From NCBI GenBank assembly GCA_025924845.1, contig JAICHN010000220.1, forward strand, positions 1 to 8,647: DNA of 8,647 bases, given 5' to 3'. The DNA is from Chloroflexota bacterium (GTDB lineage Bacteria; Chloroflexota; UBA5177; JANWHV01). Positions 1 to 6,454 of the stretch are shown here, piece after piece (position 1 is the stretch's first letter; each line of letters begins with the position of its first letter). The translations under genes were made by a program, and so were the position numbers. The notes beneath the pieces were generated by a model, which worked only from the letters and a program-made list of their open reading frames with translations, was not told the DNA's origin and ran no database searches.

Positions 1-280
1 GCGCCTCGTAGGTGCCGCGGAACGGCGGTTGGCCGTAGGGATAGACGGCGAAGCCACGCAACTTGCCGTGCGGCGCGGCCCGCAATGCATCCAGAGCGCC
101 GAGCCTGGCCAGCAGGGGCGTGGCTTCGGGGCTGAGCGCCTCGCCGCACGGTTTGGGACGAGGCAGGCGCGCTTTTTCGAGCAGGGTAACCCGGAAGCCC
201 CGCCCGCGAAACAGGATGGCTGCCGCTGACCCGGCTGGGCCACCGCCCACGATCACCACATCCGGCCCGCGCTCCGCCAT
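1..280 (-). CDS. FAD-dependent oxidoreductase, geranylgeranyl-reductase/halogenase-like (5' part, truncated by window edge)
   Basis: Only the first 93 residues are in the window; the gene continues past base 1. The N-terminus is a classic FAD-binding Rossmann fold: a beta strand VVIV followed by GGGPAG at residues 12-17, ending in Glu35, which should hold the FAD ribose. Residues 44-51 read PCGEALSP, the PxxCGExxSP signature of geranylgeranyl-reductase-type flavoproteins. This family reduces isoprenoid double bonds or hydroxylates and oxidises polyketide and aromatic substrates. The ATG at 280 is chosen because GGAGG lies 6 nt upstream. The gene is divergent from a cyclase/ketosynthase pair, so a tailoring role on their product is a reasonable inference. 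The substrate cannot be told from this fragment. The FAD-fold call is secure; the subfamily is less so. Confidence 0.88.
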   Translation of the reverse strand, partial: MAERGPDVVIVGGGPAGSAAAILFRGRGFRVTLLEKARLPRPKPCGEALSPEATPLLARLGALDALRAAPHGKLRGFAVYPYGQPPFRGTYEA

Positions 281-291
281 GTCCTACCTCC
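281..291 (-). promoter_or_regulatory. Shine-Dalgarno for the FAD oxidoreductase
   Basis: On the minus strand GGAGG (287-291) sits 6 nt before the ATG at 280-278. This fixes the start of the oxidoreductase. The divergent spacer between 281 and about 331 must also hold promoters for both directions, but I see no convincing -35/-10 pair there. Confidence 0.7.
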
Positions 292-331
292 GAATCCCGC
301 TGCCACTCCTGTAAGGCTACCAGAAGGATGC

Positions 332-916
332 TTGACTCTGATCGCTTCGCGTCATGCCAGAGAGACGCTACGCCGTACCATGCACGATTCGCCTGAATCG
401 GGCATCCTTAAAGGGGTGCCGTTCGCTCCGGCACGGGGGTTAACCATCCGTATCGAAAACAGGATCATGATCGCCGCGCCGCGGGAGATCGTCTACCGCC
501 TGGCCGCCCGCGTCGAGGACTGGCCGCGCCTGCTCGCCCACTACCGAACCGTGGAAGTTCACGTGGAGCGCCCCGAGGGACGTGTCGTCTCGATGGCCGC
601 CCTACGGCGCGGCGTACCGATTCCGGTGCATTGGAAGGCGCTGCAAACGCTCGATGCGGACGCCGGTAGAGTGCTGTACCGGCATATCGGCGGGGTTACG
701 CGGGGCATGAGGGTGGCCTGGACCTTCGCGGTGGGTTCAGCGGGCGTGGATACGCGTATCGTCCACGACTTCACGCCGCCCTGGCCCTGGCCCGGTCCCT
801 GGATTGCCCGCGCGATCGTCTGCCGGTTTTTCGTACACGGCATCGCCGAGCAAACCCTAATTGGGATTAAGGCGGCGGCCGAATCAGGCGGCTATCGTCC
901 AGAGCCTCAATCATGA
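332..916 (+). CDS. SRPBCC-family polyketide cyclase/dehydrase
   Basis: The protein resembles START/SRPBCC polyketide cyclases, whose helix-grip fold makes a deep hydrophobic pocket for ring closure or dehydration of a polyketide chain. The domain starts near residue 38 (first strand LTIRIENRI, then IAAPREIVYRL), followed by EDWPRLLAHYRTVEV at residues 62-76, a hallmark of the family. Later landmarks are HIGGVTRGM (118-126), the strand RIVHDF and the C-terminal helix FFVHGIAEQTL (167-176), which should close the pocket. The start is uncertain. TTG 332 has AGAAGGA only 3 nt away, ATG 380 has no clear ribosome site, and ATG 467 would remove the first strand. The stop overlaps the next start as ATGA, so it is probably co-transcribed and translationally coupled with the ketosynthase. 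Function is assigned from family and context. Confidence 0.82.
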   Translation: MTLIASRHARETLRRTMHDSPESGILKGVPFAPARGLTIRIENRIMIAAPREIVYRLAARVEDWPRLLAHYRTVEVHVERPEGRVVSMAALRRGVPIPVHWKALQTLDADAGRVLYRHIGGVTRGMRVAWTFAVGSAGVDTRIVHDFTPPWPWPGPWIARAIVCRFFVHGIAEQTLIGIKAAAESGGYRPEPQS

Positions 917-2181
917 CCCTTCCGGAAACCGACGATGTGCCCCGGAGGCGGGTGGTGATCACCGGGATCGGCGCCGTCACGCCAATCGGCATCGGCCGGT
1001 CCGCTCTGTGGGCGGGGGTACGGCGCGGGGTTTCGGCCGTGGATACGATTCGGTGCTTCGACCCTGCTCCCTTCTCTACCACGATAGCGGCGGAGGTACG
1101 CGATTTCGCGCCGCGCGACCACCTGCCTGCCAAGCTTGCCCACCGCCTCGATCGGTACGCGCAATTTGCCGTAGCAGCGGCGCGCATGGCGGTGGAAGAC
1201 GCGGGAATCGACCCCACGGCGATCGAGCCGGGATTAGGCGGCGTCTACCTGGGAACGGCGCTGGGCGGCACGGCCGGGGCCGAGGCAGAGCATGTAAAAT
1301 ATATGGCCGGGGGCCTGCGCGGCGTCAATCCACTGCTCGCGCTCTCCGTTTTCGGCGCTTCGGCGAGCACAAACGTGGCCATGCACCTTGGCCTGACTGG
1401 TCCATGCACGTGCAATGCCAACGGCTGCGCGGCGGGAGCCATCGCGATTGGAGATGCCTTCCACGCGGTACGGAGTGGCCTGTTGAACGTGGTGCTGGCG
1501 GGCGGCGCCGAGGCGCCGCTGCAACCGCTGACCTTCGGCGCGTTCGCCATACTTCGCGCTATGTCCGGCCGCAATGAGGCTCCGGCGCGCGCCTGTAGGC
1601 CGTTCGACGCCGACCGGGATGGTTTTGTGATGGGCGAAGGAGCGGCCCTCCTCGTCGTGGAAGAACGCGACCATGCGCTGCGCCGGGGGGCGCGGCCAAT
1701 CGCCGAGGTGGTGGGGTTCAGCCAAACCTGCGACGCCTATAGGATGACCGCTCCCCTACCTGACGGCGTTCAGGCCGCGCGCGCCATTACCCTGGCCCTG
1801 CGTGACGCGACGATTCCGCGCCAGGCGATAGATTATGTCAAGGCGCATGGCAGCAGTACGCCGTTGAACGATGCCGCCGAGACCGCGGCAATCAGGCGAG
1901 CGCTTGGCACGCACGCCGATCGCATTCTGATCAGCGGCACCAAGGGTCTGCACGCGCATTCCCTGGGGGCCAGCGGCGCTATCGAGGCGGCGATTACCGC
2001 GATGGCGCTGCGGGAAGAGTATCTACCGCCCACCACAAACCTGGAGACGCTCGACCCGGCCTGCGACCTCGACTTCATTCGGGACGAAGGACGCTGCCGG
2101 CCCGTCACCTATGCGCTCTGCGATTCGTTCGGCTTCGGCGGCATCAATGCCGCGTTGATCCTGCGCGCCGCCGACCAATAA
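913..2181 (+). CDS. Beta-ketoacyl-ACP synthase, FabF/KAS II-like (type II polyketide or fatty acid condensing enzyme)
   Basis: A 422-residue thiolase-fold condensing enzyme that should join an acyl primer to malonyl-ACP with loss of CO2. The N-terminus RRVVITGIGAVTPIG is standard for FabF. The catalytic residues are all present: Cys172 in NGCAAG, His312 in KAHGSSTPLND, Lys344 in GTKG and His349 in HSLGASGA. Each is exactly nine residues later than E. coli FabF Cys163, His303, Lys335 and His340. The glycine-rich end SFGFGGIN (405-412) is also typical. Because Cys172 is kept, it is a KS-alpha-type enzyme and not a chain-length factor, which would carry Gln there. The nucleophile loop departs from the usual TACASG and has extra Cys165 and Cys167. 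Coupling to the cyclase, and the nearby FAD oxidoreductase, favour secondary metabolism over housekeeping fatty acid synthesis. No carrier protein is nearby. Confidence 0.93.
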   Translation: MTLPETDDVPRRRVVITGIGAVTPIGIGRSALWAGVRRGVSAVDTIRCFDPAPFSTTIAAEVRDFAPRDHLPAKLAHRLDRYAQFAVAAARMAVEDAGIDPTAIEPGLGGVYLGTALGGTAGAEAEHVKYMAGGLRGVNPLLALSVFGASASTNVAMHLGLTGPCTCNANGCAAGAIAIGDAFHAVRSGLLNVVLAGGAEAPLQPLTFGAFAILRAMSGRNEAPARACRPFDADRDGFVMGEGAALLVVEERDHALRRGARPIAEVVGFSQTCDAYRMTAPLPDGVQAARAITLALRDATIPRQAIDYVKAHGSSTPLNDAAETAAIRRALGTHADRILISGTKGLHAHSLGASGAIEAAITAMALREEYLPPTTNLETLDPACDLDFIRDEGRCRPVTYALCDSFGFGGINAALILRAADQ

Positions 2182-2190
2182 GTATCAGAC

Positions 2191-2227
2191 AGCAGTGGGC
2201 AGGTGAATAATCCACCTGCCCACTGCT
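2191..2227 (+). terminator. Hairpin terminator after the ketosynthase gene
   Basis: A perfect 15-bp stem (arms 2191-2205 and 2213-2227, AGCAGTGGGCAGGTG and its complement) with a 7-nt AT-rich loop begins 10 nt after the TAA stop. No T tract follows on the plus strand, so it may act as a strong hairpin or RNA 3'-end protector and not as a textbook intrinsic terminator. Confidence 0.75.
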
Positions 2228-2249
2228 CATGTAGACCAATGTAAAACCT

Positions 2250-2289
2250 ATCGGGAAGGAAGTTGGGGTGACCCAACTTCCTTCCCGAT
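2250..2289 (-). terminator. Hairpin terminator after the ABC permease gene
   Basis: A perfect 18-bp stem (arms 2250-2267 and 2272-2289) is closed by a 4-nt loop. The loop reads GTGA on the plus strand, a GNRA-type tetraloop, and TCAC on the minus strand. On the minus strand the hairpin begins 6 nt after the permease TAG stop and is followed by AGGTTTTAC, a short T run. This suits intrinsic termination of leftward transcription. With the hairpin at 2191-2227 it isolates two converging genes. Confidence 0.82.
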
Positions 2290-2295
2290 CACGAT

Positions 2296-5200
2296 CTATT
2301 CGTAGCGAAGTGCCTCGGCCGGGTAGACCCGTGACGCCTGCCAGGCGGGAAGGTAGGTGGTGAGCAGCGAGGCGAGATAGGCGATCACCACGATCACGAT
2401 GATCTGAGGCCACGGCACGTTGAGTGCGATACTGCTGTTGTTTTTTGCCTCCGCGCTGACCAGATTTCGCGCTAGACCAAGCCCCAGTCCAACGCCGAGC
2501 GCCGTACCCAGAATGGCCACGAAACTGGACTCGAGGAGGAAGGTGGTGCGCACCATGGTGCGTTGGAAGCCGATAGCTCGCATCATTCCGATCTCCTGGC
2601 GACGTTCGACCACGGCGCGCGTAGCAACCACGCCCAGGGCGGCGATGCCGACGATAAGGCCCAGACCCATGAACCCTTCGAGCAAGTCGAAGAGGCCGGT
2701 GGAGACTGCCTGATTGTCGTTGTACTGCTTCTGCGCTTCCTTTACGTCGAGCCCATTGCCCAGGAACGCTTTGCCCAGCGCCAGGGCGGTAGCATGAACG
2801 TTCGCGTTGGGCGCCACACGGAACACGTAAAAGTTGGGCCGCACCGTGGGCAGACCAGCCGCGGTAAGGCTGTGTTCGCTGAAGTAAACGCCAGTGGTCA
2901 AGGCGGGCAGAACCTGGGCGCGCTGATCCAGAACCCCAATCACGCGAAGAGGCAGAATTGTCCCCGTTCGACTATCCCGCACCTGGATGGTGACCGGCGA
3001 GAAGGTGGTGTCCTTGTAATAGACGCCCGTCAGCGCGAATTGCCCAAAGCTGTTCGCATTCTTATCATCGGCGACCAACCCGCCATCCACCACGGCGGTG
3101 CCCGGCTGGGTGCGAAGCGCCTGCCACACCTGAGCATCGGAACTGTAGCCGGAGGCGCGTGAATGGAGCATAAACCGGGTAGAGTTGAGATAGTTATTGT
3201 CGACCACGTTCGCCGTGTAGTCGGTCCAGTTCTGCTTGTCCTGGCCCGGCTGACGGATACCCACCTCCAGTTTGGCAATGCCGCCCACGGCAGTGACATC
3301 CTTCAACCGTGGATTGGCCGCCACCGCTGCCGCGGCGTTCGGAATGGGGTTATTGGGATTCGCCGTCCCAAAGATCTGGTAGCCGCCGGCATCGCGGGCC
3401 AAGTCAAGGCTGGAGGAACTGCTGCGCACCAGGACGGACATGAACATCAGGGTAAAGATGACCAGACTGAACATGGCCAGGGTCAGTCCGGTGCGGAACT
3501 TGTGCTGCATCGGATAGGTTACGGCAATCTTGATCATCGGGGCCAGGTGGCCAATGCCGCCGAATATGCCCAACAAACCACCCAGCAGGAGGTCGATGTT
3601 GTACATCACCGTCCACACGGCGCCCAGCACCATCATCAGGCCCGCCAGAAAGAACATCTCGGGGCCCGCGTTCAGGGTGGGAACGCCGAAATTGTCCCAG
3701 AAATCAAAGGGAAGCAGCCAGAAGACGACCAGGCCGACTCCGGCAATTGAGTAGCCGATCCGATTGCGAATATGCTCGGGCACATGAAAGCCGGCCATGA
3801 TCCAGCGTATCAGCATGGCGACGCCGATCAGCACCAGCGAGCCACCCAAAGAAAAGTAGGCCGCCTGCGTCGTCTTGATACCCACGATCACCAGCACGAT
3901 GCCGAAGATCAAGAACAACGGACCACGGGCGAAGAAGGCCAGAAACAGATGGCGCAGGTACCAGAACAGGCGAAGTACCAGAACAGCGATGCCAAGAGGG
4001 TGGTTGAGGACAAGCAGGAGGATCGGCACGCTCCACCAGACAATACGCCAGCGATGGGTAGGGATCGCGGCAAACTCGGCCTTTGTCTGATCCCAGGCGT
4101 GTCCGGCATGGGTCTTGACGCCAAACTGCTCGGGCAGGTCACGGATCGCGGCCACCACGTTGAGCCTGCTCACCCGCACCGAGGAGAAGGCGACCGTGAT
4201 GAAGGTGACCAACGCGCCAAGACAGAACGAAACGACGATGCTCCGCGGTTCGACGTGGCCCTGTAGGGAGAAATCGGACGAGACGCCGCTGATCACGGCG
4301 GTCAGGATCCGTACCATGCCAAGACCCACCGCGATCCCGATCACCACGCCCACCAACGCCGATCCCAGGTCGTAGATGTACCCCTCGAACAGGAACTGCA
4401 TGATCAAGTGCCGGCGCTTCGTACCCACGGCACGAGCCATCCCCATCTCGGGGCGGCGCTCGGCGGCGAGCATCACGAAGATCAGGAAGATCAGCATCAC
4501 GCCGGCGGCAATCGAGAAGAGCCCAAAGACCACGAAGATCGAAGTGAACACGCTGCCGAATAAATCCGCCGCGTTCAGGCCGTTCTTCTTGAGCGGCTCC
4601 ACGTGATAATCACTCACCGAAGCGAGGGCATCGTTCAAGGGCGCGCTGATGCTTGAGGACTTGATGTTGGAGAGTGCTCCGGTTACATCCGAGTCACTGA
4701 GCAGGCTTTTTAGCTGGGAACTCTGCCCGTGACGCGCCGCTTGAGTTTGGAGGGAAACGAGCTTGGCTTTGATTCCCGAGTCGGTCTGGTCCTTGATCAG
4801 CTTCGTCAGCGCCGTCTTCCCGGCTGAACTGTTGAGGATCGACTGCACCTTCGCCGTATCGGCGCTGTTGGCCAGCAGCGCCCTCAGTTGATTGGTAATG
4901 CCGTCACTCAGCGACGCACCATCGGTCAGCCCGCCTCGATTGGAAATGAGGATGTGAGTCACGGCGCCGGGCCGGCCGGAGAGAGCCTGCACTCTGACCA
5001 GAGGGGCCAGCACGGTGGGGTCAGTTGTCTCGCCTCTAGAGAGCACGCCGCCCGAGGCGAGATTCTCGTCGCGTACAATAGCCTTGACCTGCTCACGCAC
5101 CGGTTGATTACCTACATAGATCAGAAGATTATCTCCCGGATGGGCGTTCAGGGCATCGGCGGCCTTCTGGTTGAGATAGACCTGGTTCGGCTCCAGGTCG

Positions 5201-5748
5201 GACATGGCCACGCGGGCGCCGGTGTTGGTAGTGAGCGGCCCAAAAGCCGAGGGTACATTGTCGGGGATGCCCGCCAGGACATTTTGATTCTTGGTCTGGC
5301 CGGATGTCGTATCCTGCAGGGCGGCGCTTCGCGCCAGCACTCCAGTAAAGCCATCCACATCGTGGTTTCGGGCCAGAGTAGCCGCGATGCGCTGTTGCAC
5401 ATCGGTGGGAATATAGGCCACGCCGCCCGCCGCGGCCGCGCTCTGACCGGCGCCGGTAGCGGTAACGGACTCATCGATGTAGCCCAGGTTCTGGATGGTC
5501 GCGTTGCGGATGGAATAACTAACCGTATCGCCGGTGCTGAAAGCGCTGGTGATAATGACCGTGCTGAGCATCAGGCCGACCACGACGAGGATCGTTTGGG
5601 CACGCCGACGCGGGATATTCCGCAATCCCATCTTGAAGAACAGTCTATTACCCAGCGCCAGCCCAAGCACCGCCGCCGTGATAATCAGAAATATCGCCAG
5701 GATTACCACCATAATGGTGTTCATCGACACGCCAAAGAGCGAATTCAT
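2296..5748 (-). CDS. ABC transporter permease with two FtsX/MacB-type modules (1150 aa)
   Basis: A large inner-membrane protein of the FtsX superfamily (type VII ABC exporters such as MacB and LolCDE), which move or extract substrates on the outer face of the membrane using energy from a partner ATPase. Hydrophobic segments lie near residues 11-33 and 51-70, then an extracytoplasmic domain (about 75-395), then three helices at 398-428, 459-483 and 500-522. The first module carries the cytoplasmic coupling motif RRPEMGMARAVG (431-442). A central stretch (568-733) has about six further hydrophobic segments. The second module has a helix at 752-773, an outer domain (775-1015) and three helices at 1018-1042, 1068-1096 and 1113-1134, with ERRQEIGMMRAIG (1048-1060). 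The tail PAWQASRVYPAEALRYE is typical of the family. ATG 5748 follows GGGGAGGAG at 5-nt spacing. No ATPase gene is adjacent. The substrate is unknown. Confidence 0.92.
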   Translation of the reverse strand: MNSLFGVSMNTIMVVILAIFLIITAAVLGLALGNRLFFKMGLRNIPRRRAQTILVVVGLMLSTVIITSAFSTGDTVSYSIRNATIQNLGYIDESVTATGAGQSAAAAGGVAYIPTDVQQRIAATLARNHDVDGFTGVLARSAALQDTTSGQTKNQNVLAGIPDNVPSAFGPLTTNTGARVAMSDLEPNQVYLNQKAADALNAHPGDNLLIYVGNQPVREQVKAIVRDENLASGGVLSRGETTDPTVLAPLVRVQALSGRPGAVTHILISNRGGLTDGASLSDGITNQLRALLANSADTAKVQSILNSSAGKTALTKLIKDQTDSGIKAKLVSLQTQAARHGQSSQLKSLLSDSDVTGALSNIKSSSISAPLNDALASVSDYHVEPLKKNGLNAADLFGSVFTSIFVVFGLFSIAAGVMLIFLIFVMLAAERRPEMGMARAVGTKRRHLIMQFLFEGYIYDLGSALVGVVIGIAVGLGMVRILTAVISGVSSDFSLQGHVEPRSIVVSFCLGALVTFITVAFSSVRVSRLNVVAAIRDLPEQFGVKTHAGHAWDQTKAEFAAIPTHRWRIVWWSVPILLLVLNHPLGIAVLVLRLFWYLRHLFLAFFARGPLFLIFGIVLVIVGIKTTQAAYFSLGGSLVLIGVAMLIRWIMAGFHVPEHIRNRIGYSIAGVGLVVFWLLPFDFWDNFGVPTLNAGPEMFFLAGLMMVLGAVWTVMYNIDLLLGGLLGIFGGIGHLAPMIKIAVTYPMQHKFRTGLTLAMFSLVIFTLMFMSVLVRSSSSSLDLARDAGGYQIFGTANPNNPIPNAAAAVAANPRLKDVTAVGGIAKLEVGIRQPGQDKQNWTDYTANVVDNNYLNSTRFMLHSRASGYSSDAQVWQALRTQPGTAVVDGGLVADDKNANSFGQFALTGVYYKDTTFSPVTIQVRDSRTGTILPLRVIGVLDQRAQVLPALTTGVYFSEHSLTAAGLPTVRPNFYVFRVAPNANVHATALALGKAFLGNGLDVKEAQKQYNDNQAVSTGLFDLLEGFMGLGLIVGIAALGVVATRAVVERRQEIGMMRAIGFQRTMVRTTFLLESSFVAILGTALGVGLGLGLARNLVSAEAKNNSSIALNVPWPQIIVIVVIAYLASLLTTYLPAWQASRVYPAEALRYE

Positions 5749-5753
5749 CAATA

Positions 5754-5762
5754 CTCCTCCCC
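5754..5762 (-). promoter_or_regulatory. Strong Shine-Dalgarno that fixes the permease start
   Basis: The minus strand reads GGGGAGGAG, then TATTG, then ATG at 5748. This near-ideal site rejects the much longer open frame that runs on to 6321 antisense to the acetyltransferase gene. Confidence 0.85.
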
Positions 5763-5818
5763 GGGCCAAACCGGATGCCGGCGCACCTGGCCAAACGTCA
5801 GCATACCTTTCGGCGTAC

Positions 5819-5840
5819 TTGCCGGCTATTAAATCGGCAA
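5819..5840. promoter_or_regulatory. Operator-like inverted repeat in the divergent permease/acetyltransferase spacer
   Basis: TTGCCG (5819-5824) and CGGCAA (5835-5840) form a perfect 6-bp inverted repeat around a 10-nt AT-rich spacer. The spacer holds TATTAA (5827-5832), which resembles a -10 box reading toward the acetyltransferase. The half-site geometry, about 16 bp centre to centre, would suit a dimeric repressor. No good -35 box is visible, and the repeat could be chance. Function is inferred from position only. Confidence 0.35.
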
Positions 5841-5880
5841 CGGTTCCATGGATCTCGCCTCTTCCTGCTACCATGAAGGG

Positions 5881-6375
5881 ATGAATACTGCTTCCACACC
5901 ATTCGCGATCCGTCTCGCCGCGCCGGAGGACGCCGCCGCTATCCTGCGCCTGACCCAGGCCGCCTTTGCCCTCCACGGCGACCTGCTGGACCCGCCGAGC
6001 AGCGTCTTCCATGAAACGGAGGAGGACGTACGGCAAGCCATACACGAGGGAGCGGTGATTGTGGCGACCCGCGATGCCGAGTTGCTGGGCGCCGCGCGTG
6101 TGCGCCCCCTGCCGGAGCAGCAGGCGTTGTATTGCGGGCGCCTGGCCGTGGATCCCGGCACCCAGGGCGCCGGAGTGGGATCGGACCTGATGAGCGCCGT
6201 GGAGCAGCGGGCCGCCGACGAGGGCTATGCCGCGGTCGTACTGGGAGTGCGCGTGCAGCTTGAGGGAAATCTGAGGTTCTTCGCCAAGCGCGGTTACACG
6301 CTGATCGGCGAGCACAGCCATCCCGGCTATGCCCGCACGACCTATGTTCGGTTACGGAAAGAGCTCAAACCGTAG
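5881..6375 (+). CDS. GNAT-family N-acetyltransferase
   Basis: A 164-residue single-domain acetyltransferase that should transfer an acetyl group from acetyl-CoA to an amine on an unidentified substrate. The N-terminal strand FAIRLAAPEDAAAILRL begins at residue 8. Motif A is RLAVDPGTQGAGVGSDLM (87-104); QGAGVG (95-100) matches the Q/RxxGxG/A loop that binds the pyrophosphate of CoA. Motif B follows as EGNLRFFAKRGYTLIGE (128-144). ATG 5881 was chosen because it places the first GNAT strand at the N-terminus; GAAGGG touches it directly, a weak ribosome site. In-frame ATG 5848 would add 11 residues and cannot be excluded. It is divergent from the permease and 79 bp ahead of the oxidoreductase on the same strand. 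Substrate prediction is not possible from sequence alone. Confidence 0.9.
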   Translation: MNTASTPFAIRLAAPEDAAAILRLTQAAFALHGDLLDPPSSVFHETEEDVRQAIHEGAVIVATRDAELLGAARVRPLPEQQALYCGRLAVDPGTQGAGVGSDLMSAVEQRAADEGYAAVVLGVRVQLEGNLRFFAKRGYTLIGEHSHPGYARTTYVRLRKELKP

Positions 6376-6389
6376 CGCGCGGAGCGACC

Positions 6390-6452
6390 ATGAAAATAAC
6401 TCTGACGGACGGCATTGCCGCAAGTGCCCTTCAAGTACGGAATAAGGAGTGA
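6390..6452 (+). CDS. Possible 20-codon leader peptide upstream of the oxidoreductase
   Basis: A short ORF encoding MKITLTDGIAASALQVRNKE. GGAG (6381-6384) lies 5 nt before its ATG, a good spacing. Its TGA stop directly follows the AAGGAG ribosome site of the next gene and ends 2 nt before that gene's ATG. Ribosomes ending here could re-start on the oxidoreductase gene. The peptide matches no leader I recognise and has no run of regulatory codons. It may be a chance ORF. Confidence 0.35.
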   Translation: MKITLTDGIAASALQVRNKE

Positions 6453-6454
6453 TC

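Noticed and set aside
29..314. Plus-strand ORFs at the left edge
   Set aside because: The minus strand encodes an unmistakable FAD-binding N-terminus with a good ribosome site over the same bases.
324..409. AAGGATGC / GCATCCTT inverted pair near the cyclase start
   Set aside because: Eight-base arms 70 nt apart are expected by chance and imply no clear structure.
861..1577. 238-codon plus-strand ORF inside the ketosynthase gene
   Set aside because: It is an arginine/glycine-rich shadow in another frame of the ketosynthase, whose motifs are complete across the same bases.
2563..4266. Several plus-strand ORFs of 160-200 codons opposite the permease
   Set aside because: Their translations are rich in His, Gln, Arg and Gly, as expected of antisense to membrane-protein codons, and have no ribosome sites or motifs worth keeping.
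4888..5832. 314-codon plus-strand ORF opposite the permease N-terminal half
   Set aside because: It runs antisense to the permease outer domain and start, ends in the regulatory spacer and shows no fold signature.
5749..6321. N-terminal extension of the permease frame by 191 codons
   Set aside because: It is antisense to the well-supported acetyltransferase gene, its translation has no membrane or domain features, and a strong ribosome site precedes the ATG at 5748.
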